In this document: piece after piece, positions 35,857-45,351 of the stretch
Layout of the letters: the number at the start of each line of letters is the position of its first letter
Position numbering within the stretch: position 1 is the stretch's first letter
The notes under the pieces: generated by a model
Databases searched by the model: none
The model's input: the letters and a program-made list of their open reading frames with translations, nothing else
What the model was told of the DNA's origin: nothing
DNA from: Desulfosporosinus hippei DSM 8344
GTDB taxonomy: Bacteria > Bacillota > Desulfitobacteriia > Desulfitobacteriales > Desulfitobacteriaceae
Reading direction: 5' to 3'
Assembly (NCBI RefSeq): GCF_900100785.1
Contig: NZ_FNCP01000018.1
Coordinates: 37,817 to 101,816, forward strand
DNA: 64,000 bases
Position numbers and translations under genes: made by a program

Positions 35857-36817
35857 AGGTTAGGTAAAAGGCCCCGCCTATCAAGAGAGTCGTAGGAAGA
35901 ATCTCCCCTCTGCGCCGCAGAGACATAAAGGGAATTACGGCTGCACCTAAAGCCAGCAGGGCACTCCACAAAGCTAAAGGATCCAGCTTCCAGGGAGTTA
36001 AGGCAATTCCGATTGCCGGAATCACGGAGCTTTGAAAGACCATTGCTCCGGTCAAATTCCCCATGGCCAGAGTATCCTTTCCTTTACGAACCCAAAGCAC
36101 ACTATTGAACTTCTCCGGCAGCTCCGTGGCAATAGGCGTGATAATTAAAGATAGCACAAATACTGGAACCCCAATTGCCACCGCAATCGGTTGTACAGCA
36201 TTGACAAAACGATCCGCTCCAAAAACTATGGCTACTAAAGCCAAGGTGATTTGTAGCAAAATCATGCCTGTTGAGGGAAAACTTGAGTTCCTCTCCATAT
36301 AAAGGGGCGCTAATTCCTCATGCTGGCAATCATCCTTGCAATCACGGATTGTTTGGTATACATAAACACCATAGGCTGCAACCAAGCAAACTGCCGTAGC
36401 ATTTTTAAGGTTTTGGGTGGGTAAGAAAGACGCTACAATGGCCAGAAAGTAGACAATCAGAAAAAACTGCAGATCATGATTGACAACTTTAGGATCCAAA
36501 CGCAAAGGCAGGTTCCGACGGCGAAACACCAGGGCTGAAACACCGGTTATGAAAAAGGCTACCGTCGCCAGCATAAAGGGAGCACCCAGAATAGCTCCTA
36601 TGCCAATTTCTGCTCCTTCGGGGCCCACACCTCCTAAAATGGCCATGATGGGCACCATGGTTTCAGGCAAGGCAGTTCCGACGGCTGCAAAGATACTTCC
36701 CACGGCACCTGCTCCCAGCCTTAGTCTCTTTCCCAGCCACTCTATCCCATTAGTAAAGGCTTCTGCTCCAATCAAGATGATTCCCAGACTTATTATCAAC
36801 ATCCCTATATCTCTCAA
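35822..36817 (-). CDS. CaCA-family sodium/calcium exchanger-like protein
   Basis: 331 residues in two homologous halves with about ten membrane segments. The alpha-repeat motifs are present: GSIFAAVGTALPETMVPIMAIL and ITPIATELPEKFNSVLWVRKG, the latter followed by GNLTGAMVFQSSVIPAIGI. The family exchanges Ca2+ against Na+ or H+. TTG start with GGGAGGG 6 nt before it. Confidence 0.85.
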   Translation of the reverse strand: MRDIGMLIISLGIILIGAEAFTNGIEWLGKRLRLGAGAVGSIFAAVGTALPETMVPIMAILGGVGPEGAEIGIGAILGAPFMLATVAFFITGVSALVFRRRNLPLRLDPKVVNHDLQFFLIVYFLAIVASFLPTQNLKNATAVCLVAAYGVYVYQTIRDCKDDCQHEELAPLYMERNSSFPSTGMILLQITLALVAIVFGADRFVNAVQPIAVAIGVPVFVLSLIITPIATELPEKFNSVLWVRKGKDTLAMGNLTGAMVFQSSVIPAIGIALTPWKLDPLALWSALLALGAAVIPFMSLRRRGEILPTTLLIGGAFYLTFIWTVVRFSIH

Positions 36818-36879
36818 CCCTTACCCTCCCTTCTTCTTACTAAAAACTCCTGAGGGTCTTCCAATAATCAGCTTTTTGC

Positions 36880-36914
36880 AATTCTCGCTCTATAACTATA
36901 CGAGGGCGAGAATT
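36880..36914. other. hairpin upstream of the CaCA and lepB genes
   Basis: AATTCTCGC (about 36880-36888) pairs with GCGAGAATT (36906-36914). No T run on either strand. It lies between two divergent genes and could be part of either leader. Confidence 0.3.
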
Positions 36915-37049
36915 CTTTTATGATAAAACGAGCTCAATGTTTAAAGCCGAGGCTGAGGCTGAGACTGAGACCGTTTTGTAAATAGTTCACTTCAGAGTTA
37001 TAATTACTTACAGTGAGCTCAAATTCTTGACTCTACAGGAGGAATTAGC

Positions 37050-37574
37050 TTGAATAATCGGTGGAAGGGTCTATTAGAAGTAGTTGAGGTTTTGGCGGTT
37101 GCTCTCATTCTATCCTTGGTAGTCAGAACGTTTATTTTAGATAATAGGATTGTGCCTTCAGGCTCCATGTTGCCAACTATTCAACTCCAGGATCGATTGC
37201 TTGTCGATAAACTTCTCTTTAAATTTAGGACAATAGAGCGTAAGGACATAGTAGTGTTTCATCCTACCCCCAGTTCCGGCGAAAAAGATGATCTGGTCAA
37301 AAGGGTTATTGGATTGCCCGGCGAGAAAATCGAAATAAAAAACGGGCAGGTTTTCGTCAATGAGACAGCCCTTGAGGAGAATTACCTTCTAGATAAGCCG
37401 GATTACCAATACGGTCCGGTTACAGTTCCAGCCGACTCCTATTTTGTTCTCGGGGATAATCGGCCCGCCAGCAATGATGGCCACAGGTGGGGGTTTTTGC
37501 CTAAGGTAAATATAACGGGGAAGGTTTGGGTTCGGTATTGGCCGCTTAGTAGCTTCGGGAAGTTAGATAAGTAA
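37050..37574 (+). CDS. lepB: signal peptidase I
   Basis: A 174-residue single-anchor serine protease that removes signal peptides outside the membrane. The membrane segment is about residues 10-30. The catalytic Ser lies in IVPSGSMLPTIQ (about 38) and the Lys in DLVKRVIGLPGEKIE (about 84). Box D SYFVLGDNRPASNDGHRWG follows. It has the short Gram-positive SipS-like architecture. TTG start with CAGGAGGAATT just upstream. A strong terminator follows, so it is a single-gene unit. Confidence 0.95.
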   Translation: MNNRWKGLLEVVEVLAVALILSLVVRTFILDNRIVPSGSMLPTIQLQDRLLVDKLLFKFRTIERKDIVVFHPTPSSGEKDDLVKRVIGLPGEKIEIKNGQVFVNETALEENYLLDKPDYQYGPVTVPADSYFVLGDNRPASNDGHRWGFLPKVNITGKVWVRYWPLSSFGKLDK

Positions 37575-37577
37575 AAT

Positions 37578-37636
37578 AAACCAAGAGGGTGTTGCCGGCT
37601 ACTGTTCAGTAGTTTGCAACGCCCTCTTGGTTTAAA
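37578..37636 (+). terminator. terminator after lepB
   Basis: AAACCAAGAGGG / CCCTCTTGGTTT with an inner GTTGC / GCAAC stem. It also reads well on the minus strand. Confidence 0.85.
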
Positions 37637-37655
37637 GGCCTTGGGTCCCTGGGGT

Positions 37656-37914
37656 CAGGCGGCTTCGTCCACATCCTGCAAGACTATCTAATTCGTGCGA
37701 CGAAGACACTGTCTTCGCACGGGTTAAACCTTCTTGCAGCAGTGTCTTCGAAACTCAGCATTCCGAGGCTCGCCTACTCGCTTGGGCGGGAGCTCCACCA
37801 AACCTCAGGGTAATACCTGATGTGAACCTGCGGTTCCGCTTCCCGCCCAAGCTTTGTAGGCTTTATCACCTCTCCATGCAATGAGTTTCACTCCTGTGGA
37901 TCGAAGCCGCCCTG
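37656..37914. repeat. large palindromic repeat, GCGGCTTCG type, copy D
   Basis: Inverted ends CAGGCGGCTTCG and CGAAGCCGCCCTG. Minus-orientation apex motif AACCTCAGGG ... GATGTGAACC (37801-37829). It includes the GCGACGAAGACACTGTCTTCG module (37697-37720). The hairpin modules found in copy C between the GCTTGGGCGGG stem arms are missing here, leaving only ...GAGCTCCACCAAACC. Confidence 0.88.
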
Positions 37915-37979
37915 TCTTTCGGGTCTTTTATTCTTAAGCGTGTCCATCAGGTGATGAAAAAGGATTGCTCGGGTCGGGC

Positions 37980-38232
37980 AGCTTCTTCCACATACGTGAA
38001 CTCAGCACTCCGAGGCTCGCCAACTCGCTGGCGTGAGAGCTTCTTCAGCGGATAAGTATTCTTTGGAGATAGCCGCTTCAGCGAAAATGTATCCTACGCC
38101 GGTAGGGATTCCTTAAGGGATCACGGCTTTGGCGATACTCTCCGCTGGAGACTATCGTACCAAACCTCTGGGTAATTGCTAAGCCTGACCTGAGTCCCAC
38201 AATTTCTGCTTACTTCCCAACAAACTACCTGA
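37980..38232. repeat. palindromic repeat modules, copy E
   Basis: Minus-oriented GAATACTT module (AGCGG 38047-38051 with CCGCT 38073-38077), a nested hairpin GCCGGTAGGGATT ... GATCACGGC (about 38098-38127) and the 25 nt hairpin (38133-38157). The apex AACCTCTGGG follows. The right side is disrupted by the element at 38234-38413. Confidence 0.75.
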
Positions 38233-38233
38233 A

Positions 38234-38413
38234 GGAGCGCTTGTCTGCTAAGCGGATGCGTCAGTGAAGCCGCGCTAAGGCGAGTGCCGACGGTTCGCGT
38301 CTCCGTAGCGCGCCGCAGGTTCACATGCAGAATAGCCCTGAGGTTCGGACGCGCTCGCGAACCGTCCAGCGAGCCAGCGGCGCAACTCGCAGACGCGTGC
38401 TGACAAGCGCTCC
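38234..38413. repeat. palindromic repeat with GGAGCGCTTGTC ends
   Basis: Perfect 12 bp inverted ends GGAGCGCTTGTC and GACAAGCGCTCC, 180 bp apart. GACGGTTCGCG pairs with CGCGAACCGTC inside. The apex GGTTCACATG ... CCCTGAGGTT (38315-38344) is the same motif as in the other types. Confidence 0.85.
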
Positions 38414-38450
38414 GCCTCAGAGCCGGACAAGATTAAGAAATCACTCCAGG

Positions 38451-39065
38451 TCAAACCTTCTCTGTCCCCTCCAGATCTAACCCCAAAATCTCCTCAATCG
38501 CCTCATTTAACTCCTTTTTCCCAACCCCTGTTTGTGCGGAAAAGGGTAGAATCAGGGAAACATCCGGAATCTCCAAAGCATTGGCAATAACCTTCAAATG
38601 CTTAGGCAACTGCCCCCGCGAGATTTTATCCACTTTAGTTGCCACAACCATAGTGGGAACCTCCATTGTACGCAGCCACTGCTGCATTTCAATATCCTCA
38701 ACACTGGGGGCGTGACGGATGTCGACAATTTGAATGACTGCCCGCAAGGGCTCACGCTTTTTGAGGTAATTCTCCATCATTGGGCCCCATTGAGCATTTA
38801 CCGTCTTGGCCACCTTGGCATAGCCATAGCCCGGCAAATCAACTAAGAACCAGGCATCGTTGACCCGATAAAAATTCAAGGTTTGGGTCTTTCCCGGGGT
38901 ATTTCCTGTCCGGGCCAAATTACGCCGGCCTAAAAAGCTGTTAATCAGAGACGACTTGCCAACATTTGACCGTCCCGCCATGGCTATCTCCGGCAATCCA
39001 TCAACTGGATATTGCTCATATTTTACAGCAGAAGCTACATACTCTGCTTTTTTAACGACGATCAA
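38451..39065 (-). CDS. engB: EngB/YsxC ribosome biogenesis GTPase
   Basis: A 204-residue circular-order TrmE-Era-type GTPase needed for 50S subunit assembly. G1 is GRSNVGKSSLIN, G2 the conserved T of TPGKTQTLNFY, G3 DLPGYGYAKV and G4 TKVDK. It starts with TTG after AAAGGAAGAGG and follows lon in the tig-clpX-lonB-lon-engB order known from Bacillus and Clostridia. Confidence 0.95.
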   Translation of the reverse strand: MIVVKKAEYVASAVKYEQYPVDGLPEIAMAGRSNVGKSSLINSFLGRRNLARTGNTPGKTQTLNFYRVNDAWFLVDLPGYGYAKVAKTVNAQWGPMMENYLKKREPLRAVIQIVDIRHAPSVEDIEMQQWLRTMEVPTMVVATKVDKISRGQLPKHLKVIANALEIPDVSLILPFSAQTGVGKKELNEAIEEILGLDLEGTEKV

Positions 39066-39239
39066 GGTATCCTCTTCCTTTCGGGATATATGTATTAATG
39101 CAATGGGCTATAAGGAGCGCGGAGGTTCTCCTCTCACGCTCCTTGGCAACAAGGTAATGCATCCAATTTATCAATTCCGAGAATCCCACTTCTTGAAATG
39201 GACTTTCCTTATTTCTGCTAAAAAGCCTGCTAGGCCTTT

Positions 39240-41657
39240 TTAGCAGGTGGTCGGCCGTTCTTCTCGGATTGGTTGGGTGTCCGGTATTCCGCTTTGACCG
39301 TATGAGTGTACCGGGACATTTTCCTGGACTTTATCAGAATGGGCTAAGGGTAAAAGCGCCAGTTCCAGGACTTCCTCGATTCTGCTTACAAAGTGAAACT
39401 CAAGTATTTTCCGTACGTTTTCCGGGATTTCTTCTAGGTCTTTACGATTTTCCTCGGGAAGAACGACGACTTTGATCCCCGCTCGATGTGCCGCTAAAAC
39501 CTTTTCCTTAACACCACCGATTGGCAGGACATTGCCCCGCAAGGTAATCTCACCTGTCATGGCCAGATCATGGCGCACATAGCGTTTGGCAATTGCCGAA
39601 GCTATTGCTGTGGCCATGGTAATCCCGGCTGAAGGTCCATCTTTAGGTGTCGCACCTTCCGGAACGTGGATGTGCAGATCCGTTCTATCATAAAAGTCTT
39701 CTTCAATTCCCAGCTGAGTAGCATAGGCCCGGACGAAGGTCCACGCAGCTTGAGCTGATTCCTTCATGACATCCCCTAATTGTCCGGTAATGGTTAACCT
39801 GCCCTTTCCCGGTAGTGGAGTCACTTCTACGGTTAGAACTACGCCACCTACTTCTGTGAAGGCCAGGCCGGTTACTGCCCCGATTTCCGGAGATTTTCCC
39901 GCTACTTGGAAATGATACCGGGGTGCACCCAGGGTGGATTCTAAATCTTCAACCGTCAAGGTATGAGGTTCCCATTCCTTCTTCACCCAGCGAACAGCTA
40001 TTTTCCGACAAAGGTTTGCTACCTGTCGCTCGAGACCCCGCACTCCGGATTCTCTGGTATACCCTTGAAGCAGTTTGAGTAGGATATCATCTTCCAAGGT
40101 AAATACTTCTTTGCTAAGTCCATGGGCTTCCAGTTGTTTAGGCACTAAATATCGACTGGCAATATTCAGTTTCTCATCTTCTGTATACCCGCTGATGTTG
40201 ATTATTTCCATTCTGTCCAGGAGTGGACGAGGAATTGTGTGCAATGTGTTAGCCGTTAAAACAAACAGGGTTTGGGATAAGTCAAAGGGCACTTCAAGAT
40301 AGTGATCCGTAAAGGTATTGTTTTGTTCCGGATCTAGGACTTCTAAGAGAGCTGAAGCCGGATCACCACGAAAATCTGAGGACATTTTATCAATCTCATC
40401 GAGCAGGAAAACAGGGTTTCGTGTTCCAGCAGTGCGTACTCCCTGAATTATTCGTCCCGGCAATGCCCCGATATAAGTACGACGATGCCCGCGAATTTCA
40501 GCTTCATCACGCAATCCCCCTAAGGACATACGCACAAACTTGCGATTCAGGGATCGGGAAATGGATTTGGCTAAGGAGGTCTTTCCTACCCCGGGCGGCC
40601 CGACCAAGCAAAGAATGGGGCTTTTCATTTTTGGAGTTAACTTGCGGATAGCCAAAAACTCCAGAATTCTTTCTTTAACTTTTTCTAATCCATAATGATC
40701 TTGATTCAAAATATCTTCGGAACGATTCAAATCTATCTTATCCCTAGACGATTTTGTCCAAGGAAGAACTAAAAGCCAATCTAAATAGGTACGTACAACA
40801 GTACCCTCTGCTGACGATGGAGGCATCTTTTCCAGTCGCTCAATTTCTTTAAGAGCTTTTTCTTCCACTTCTTTAGGACACTTGGCTTTGGCTACCTTTT
40901 CCCGGTATTCGTCTGCCTCGGCCTGCCGTTCATCCTTATCTCCAAGTTCTTTTTGGATGGCTTTTATTTGTTCTCTCAGATAGTATTCTTTCTGGGCCTT
41001 ATCCATTTGCTTGCGCACTCTTTGCCCAATGCGTCGTTCCAATTCTAGTAGCTCAATCTCCCGCATGATGAGTTCCGTTAGGCGCTCCAAGCGAAGTTCG
41101 ACAGACATAGCTTCTAAGATGGTTTGTTTATCCGGAACTTTTAAGTTCAGGTGAGAAGCCACAATATCTGCTAAACGTCCCGGTTCTTCAACTGCTAATA
41201 CAGTCCCTATGGTTTCTAAGGGAACCCGTTTACCTAGTTTGGCATATTCCTCAAATTGATGAGTCATTCCTCGAACTAAGGTTTCTAATTCCGGAGTCAT
41301 GGATCGTTTTGCTTCAGCTAACTCTTCCACACTAACTCTGAAATACTCTTCTTCTTCGAGATATTCAATAATTCGGCCCCGCGAAATCCCTTCAACAAGA
41401 ACCCGCATGGTGCCTCCCGGAAGTTTTAAAAGTTGCTTAATTTCGGCTATTGTCCCCATCTCGTACAAATCATCGGGATTTGGGGAATCAATCTCGGTCT
41501 CTTTCTGGGACGTCAAAAGTATTATGCGATCATCAAGCATGGCTTTTTCAATTGCGGCCATAGACCGTTCCCTACCTACGTCCAGATGAATAACCATATA
41601 CGGGAAAACAAGAATCCCACGCAACGGGAGTAATGGTAATTCACGTTCAATTGTCAA
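39240..41657 (-). CDS. lon: Lon ATP-dependent protease
   Basis: About 805 residues. The N-terminal substrate-binding LAN domain begins [29 protein letters not shown]; the AAA+ module holds [14 protein letters not shown] (about residue 352) and FLLDEIDKM. The protease domain has the catalytic Ser in [15 protein letters not shown] (about 674) and Lys about 717 in [12 protein letters not shown]. Lon degrades damaged and regulatory proteins. I choose the TTG at 41655-41657 with GGGGGG 7 nt upstream; the frame extends 15 codons further without a ribosome binding site. Confidence 0.95.
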   Translation of the reverse strand: MTIERELPLLPLRGILVFPYMVIHLDVGRERSMAAIEKAMLDDRIILLTSQKETEIDSPNPDDLYEMGTIAEIKQLLKLPGGTMRVLVEGISRGRIIEYLEEEEYFRVSVEELAEAKRSMTPELETLVRGMTHQFEEYAKLGKRVPLETIGTVLAVEEPGRLADIVASHLNLKVPDKQTILEAMSVELRLERLTELIMREIELLELERRIGQRVRKQMDKAQKEYYLREQIKAIQKELGDKDERQAEADEYREKVAKAKCPKEVEEKALKEIERLEKMPPSSAEGTVVRTYLDWLLVLPWTKSSRDKIDLNRSEDILNQDHYGLEKVKERILEFLAIRKLTPKMKSPILCLVGPPGVGKTSLAKSISRSLNRKFVRMSLGGLRDEAEIRGHRRTYIGALPGRIIQGVRTAGTRNPVFLLDEIDKMSSDFRGDPASALLEVLDPEQNNTFTDHYLEVPFDLSQTLFVLTANTLHTIPRPLLDRMEIINISGYTEDEKLNIASRYLVPKQLEAHGLSKEVFTLEDDILLKLLQGYTRESGVRGLERQVANLCRKIAVRWVKKEWEPHTLTVEDLESTLGAPRYHFQVAGKSPEIGAVTGLAFTEVGGVVLTVEVTPLPGKGRLTITGQLGDVMKESAQAAWTFVRAYATQLGIEEDFYDRTDLHIHVPEGATPKDGPSAGITMATAIASAIAKRYVRHDLAMTGEITLRGNVLPIGGVKEKVLAAHRAGIKVVVLPEENRKDLEEIPENVRKILEFHFVSRIEEVLELALLPLAHSDKVQENVPVHSYGQSGIPDTQPIREERPTTC

Positions 41658-41689
41658 CGAATATCCCCCCATTTTTGAAAAAATCTTGT

Positions 41690-41722
41690 GAAAAAAAGAC
41701 ACACTACAGCTAGTGTGCCAAA
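41690..41722 (-). terminator. terminator after lonB
   Basis: On the minus strand GGCACACTA / TAGTGTGTC with loop GCTG, then TTTTTTT. Confidence 0.88.
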
Positions 41723-41738
41723 CTTATCTTGAACTATT

Positions 41739-43487
41739 CTAACATGTTTTGCCCTGTTCAGGCAAATTAGCAACAATTTTTGTTACTGCTTTGTTGACCG
41801 TGGCAAAATCTAAGCGGCTTAAAACCTCCTCTATGGGTGGCCGCGTCTCGACTTTCTCCAGCTTGATTTCCGGGATAAAGGCACGTTCGAAAACTTCAGA
41901 TAGCTCTTCAACGGCAATTATTTCTATCGCATCCTTTAGCTCCGAAAAGCGCTCTTGCCAATTTTCTTTAGGTATTAAAACTTTTTTACACCCTGCCTGC
42001 TTCGCAGCTTCAATCTTGGCGGTGACCCCACCAATTGGGTTAACTCGTCCGCGAATTGAAAGTTCCCCTGTCATGGCCAGATAATTATCAACCTTTTGCT
42101 GACGTATCGCGGAAACAATGGCAGTTGCTATAGCAATCCCTGCCGAGGGGCCATCTACCGGGCCGCCGCCGGGAAAGTTAACATGGATATCGAAGTCTTT
42201 AGGTTCTAAGGCCATTTGCCTTCTCAAGACTGTCAAGACATTCTCTACAGAACTTCTGGCCATGCTCTTGCGCCGGATTTTCTTGCCTGAGTCTCCTTGT
42301 TCTTCTTCCTCAACGATCCCGGTAACCAACAGTGCTCCCTTACCCGGATTGACAGGAAGGGCTGTAACTTCTAACTCCAGGAGTCTGCCCATATTAGGGC
42401 CATACACTGCCAGGCCATTGACCAAACCGATACTTGGCTCTTTGGGTACCTTCTTATCCGGACGGGGTGTATACTGACCGGTTTCCACAACCCACTCTAC
42501 AGTTTTCACGTTGATCTCCGGAAGGCCCTCAGTCAAAGCTACTCCCGCGGCGAGTTGAACCATATTGACGGTTTCTCGGCCGTTGCCGGCAAATTGTTTA
42601 ACCACATTAACAGCTTCCGGAGTGATGGGAATTTCCATCTTTGCTGCAGCAACCCGAGCAATTTCGGCAATTTCATCAGGCAGTAAGCCTCGAAAGTAGA
42701 CCTCCATACACCTGGAGCGGATGGCCGGTGGAATTTGTTCCGGACTGCGAGTCGTTGCCCCCACAAGTCTAAAGTCAGCGGGCAAGCCGTTCTGAAATAT
42801 ATCGTGGATGTGTTGAGGGATATTACAATCTTCAGAGCTATAGTAGGCACTTTCTAGAGTTACTTTCCGATCTTCCAAGACTTTTAAGAGCTTATTAATT
42901 TGAATTGGATGGAGCTCGCCAATTTCATCAATGAATAAAATTCCCCCATGTGCTTTAGTGACTGCCCCCTGCTTGGGCTGAGGAATTCCGGCCAGGCCCA
43001 TTGCCCCGGCACCTTGATAGATAGGATCATGGACTGAGCCTATGAGAGGATCTGCAATTCCCCTTTCATCAAAGCGAGCTGTGGCGCCATCGATTTCAGT
43101 AAAATGCGCGTTGGCCTTAAATGGAGATAGAGGATTCATTTTAGCCTCTTCCAAAATCAAGCGGGCAGCAGCAGTTTTACCAACCCCCGGTGCTCCATAT
43201 ATCAAGACATGCTGTGGATTTGGACCGCATAGTGCAGCCCGCAGGGCTTTGATTCCTTCTTTTTGGCCTATGATTTCTTCAAAGTGTACCGGTCGTGTTT
43301 TTTCTGACAAAGGAGTGGTTAAAGCGATTTTACGCATAGTTTGAAGTTTTTCCAGCTCTTTTCGTGATTCTCGCTCTACGGAGACTTTATTTCCTTGCTG
43401 AGACTTGAGCATTCCCCAAAAATAGAGCCCAATCACAACCGCGAATACTAACTGTACTACCATAACTATTCCGCTGAGTCCATTCAT
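41739..43487 (-). CDS. lonB: LonB, sporulation-associated Lon-like protease
   Basis: A 582-residue membrane-tethered Lon-like protease. One N-terminal membrane segment (about 5-28) replaces the LAN domain. The AAA+ motifs are IYGAPGVGKTAAARLIL and GGILFIDEIGEL, with a sigma-54-like arrangement. The protease part has the Ser in GPVDGPSAGIAIATAI and Lys in KIEAAKQAGCKKVLIPKEN. In Bacillus LonB acts in the forespore under sigma-F. I use the ATG at 43487, 10 nt from GGAGGG, not the TTG two codons earlier. Confidence 0.92.
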   Translation of the reverse strand: MNGLSGIVMVVQLVFAVVIGLYFWGMLKSQQGNKVSVERESRKELEKLQTMRKIALTTPLSEKTRPVHFEEIIGQKEGIKALRAALCGPNPQHVLIYGAPGVGKTAAARLILEEAKMNPLSPFKANAHFTEIDGATARFDERGIADPLIGSVHDPIYQGAGAMGLAGIPQPKQGAVTKAHGGILFIDEIGELHPIQINKLLKVLEDRKVTLESAYYSSEDCNIPQHIHDIFQNGLPADFRLVGATTRSPEQIPPAIRSRCMEVYFRGLLPDEIAEIARVAAAKMEIPITPEAVNVVKQFAGNGRETVNMVQLAAGVALTEGLPEINVKTVEWVVETGQYTPRPDKKVPKEPSIGLVNGLAVYGPNMGRLLELEVTALPVNPGKGALLVTGIVEEEEQGDSGKKIRRKSMARSSVENVLTVLRRQMALEPKDFDIHVNFPGGGPVDGPSAGIAIATAIVSAIRQQKVDNYLAMTGELSIRGRVNPIGGVTAKIEAAKQAGCKKVLIPKENWQERFSELKDAIEIIAVEELSEVFERAFIPEIKLEKVETRPPIEEVLSRLDFATVNKAVTKIVANLPEQGKTC

Positions 43488-43594
43488 GTACAAATTTCCC
43501 TCCTAGCAATTCTCTTTTTAGTATTGCCACAAAATGGAGAAAAAACCCTATGAATGGGTGGGAATTAAATTTTGATGAAATAGGGTCGCTTGGG

Positions 43595-43920
43595 CAGGGG
43601 CGGCTTCGTCCACATCCGTGCAAGACCAGCTAATTCGTGCGACGAAGACACTGTCTTCGCACGGGTTAAACCTTCTTGTAGCAGTGTCTTCGAACTCAGC
43701 ACTCCAAGGCTCGCCTACTCGCTTGGGCGGGAGCGATCTTCAGCGGAAAAGTATTCTTTGGAGATAGCCGCTTCAGCGAAAATGTCCACCGGACACTTTC
43801 GTGCCAAACCTTAGGGTAATACCTGATGTAAACCTGTGGCTCCGCTTCCCGCCCAAGCTTTGTAGGCTTTACCGCCTCTCCATGCAATGAGTTTCACTCC
43901 TGTGGATCGAAGCCTCCCTG
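43595..43920. repeat. large palindromic repeat, GCGGCTTCG type, copy C
   Basis: Ends GCAGGGGCGGCTTCG and CGAAGCCTCCCTG. The second stem is GCTTGGGCGGGAGCG with CGCTTCCCGCCCAAGC. The modules, all inverted relative to copy A, are the GAAGACACTGTCTTCG hairpin, the GAATACTT hairpin (43743-43773), the 25 nt hairpin (43777-43801) and the apex motif (43805-43836). Confidence 0.9.
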
Positions 43921-43928
43921 TCTTTCGA

Positions 43929-43994
43929 GTGTTAGGGGGACGGTCCTTTTAACACGTTTTACTGAACGTGTTAAAAGGACCGTCCCCCTAACAC
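43929..43994. repeat. 30 bp perfect palindrome, REP-like
   Basis: Arms of 30 nt with a 6 nt loop (TTACTG). The arm holds GGGGGACGGTCCTTTTAACA; GGGGACGGTYCTTTT-type sequences are familiar as repetitive extragenic palindromes in many genomes. A weaker relative lies at 52000-52036. Confidence 0.88.
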
Positions 43995-43997
43995 GAC

Positions 43998-44035
43998 AAA
44001 AACACCGGCAGTTCATACGAACTACCGGTGTTTAA
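43998..44035 (-). terminator. terminator after clpX
   Basis: Minus strand: AAACACCGG-AGTTC / GAACT-CCGGTGTTTTTG with loop GTAT. Confidence 0.9.
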
Positions 44036-44041
44036 TATCGC

Positions 44042-45307
44042 TTAAGCCGATTCTTCTTTCTTGCCCTTCTTAACCTTTTCGGTCATTACGAGGAGCGGCT
44101 CTTCTTTCTTTAAGACCACTTCCGGTGTAACGACACATTTTGAAACATCATTACGTGAAGGCAAGTCATACATAACATTGAGCATCATATCCTCTAGGAT
44201 TGACCTAAGTCCTCGCGCCCCGGTATTTCTACGAATTGCTTCGGCAGCTATACTGGTGAGGGTTGCATCTTTGAACTCTAAGGTTACCCCATCAAGCTCC
44301 ATTAGTTTTTGATACTGCTTAACTAGTGCATTCTTGGGCTCGGTTAAGATACGTACTAATGCTGATTCATCCAGTGCTTCAAGGGTTACAATGACAGGCA
44401 AACGCCCAACAAATTCCGGAATCAACCCAAATTTTTGCAGATCAACCGGCAGTATTCCCTTTAGGACTTCACCAACATTTAAGTTTACCTTGTTGGGAAT
44501 AGTAGCACCAAAACCCATGGTTTTTTGTCCGGCACGGTTTTGAATGATTTTCTCAATTCCATCAAAGGCTCCGCCAACAATAAATAATATATTGGTGGTA
44601 TCTAACTGGATAAATTCTTGGTGGGGATGTTTGCGTCCGCCTTGAGGCGGTACACTGGCAACCGTTCCTTCAAGAATTTTCAGCAAGGCCTGTTGAACTC
44701 CTTCACCTGAGACATCTCTGGTAATGGACGGATTTTCAGATTTGCGAGCTATCTTATCAATCTCATCAATATAAACAATACCCTTTTCAGCTTTCTCCAC
44801 ATCGTAGTCGGCAGCTTGAATTAACTTTAAGAGAATATTTTCAACATCCTCACCTACGTAACCTGCTTCAGTTAATGACGTGGCATCGGCAATTGCAAAG
44901 GGAACATTAAGAACTTTGGCTAGCGTCGAGGCCAACAAAGTTTTCCCAGAACCAGTAGGTCCCAACATGATGATATTAGATTTTTGCAATTCAACATCAT
45001 CGATTTTCATGCCCAAGTTAATCCGTTTGTAGTGATTGTAGACTGCTACGGAAAGTGCCTTTTTAGCGTCTTCTTGACCAATAACATACTGGTCAATGAT
45101 TGCCCGAATTTCTTTAGGTTTTAGAATGTCTCCAATCTCAATACCCAGATCATCCGTTAGCTCTTCCTCGATAATCTCATTACAAAGTTCAATGCATTCA
45201 TCACAAATGTAAACCCCCGGGCCAGCTACTAGTTTTTTGACTTGTTCCTGGGTCTTTCCGCAAAATGAACACTTGAGTTGATTTTTGTCTTCAGTGTACT
45301 TTGCCAT
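44042..45307 (-). CDS. clpX: ClpX, AAA+ unfoldase of the Clp protease
   Basis: A 421-residue ClpX. The N-terminal zinc-binding domain has [14 protein letters not shown] and CDECIELC (four Cys). [11 protein letters not shown] is Walker A and [13 protein letters not shown]alker B. The ClpP-docking loop is of the IGF type; I see [15 protein letters not shown] nearby and [12 protein letters not shown]. It unfolds tagged proteins and feeds them to ClpP. It starts 44 bp after tig, with no clpP between them. Confidence 0.96.
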   Translation of the reverse strand: MAKYTEDKNQLKCSFCGKTQEQVKKLVAGPGVYICDECIELCNEIIEEELTDDLGIEIGDILKPKEIRAIIDQYVIGQEDAKKALSVAVYNHYKRINLGMKIDDVELQKSNIIMLGPTGSGKTLLASTLAKVLNVPFAIADATSLTEAGYVGEDVENILLKLIQAADYDVEKAEKGIVYIDEIDKIARKSENPSITRDVSGEGVQQALLKILEGTVASVPPQGGRKHPHQEFIQLDTTNILFIVGGAFDGIEKIIQNRAGQKTMGFGATIPNKVNLNVGEVLKGILPVDLQKFGLIPEFVGRLPVIVTLEALDESALVRILTEPKNALVKQYQKLMELDGVTLEFKDATLTSIAAEAIRRNTGARGLRSILEDMMLNVMYDLPSRNDVSKCVVTPEVVLKKEEPLLVMTEKVKKGKKEESA

Positions 45308-45351
45308 CCTCTCACCTCTATACCTCAGAATTCCCCCTAAGGCGTCGGGTT

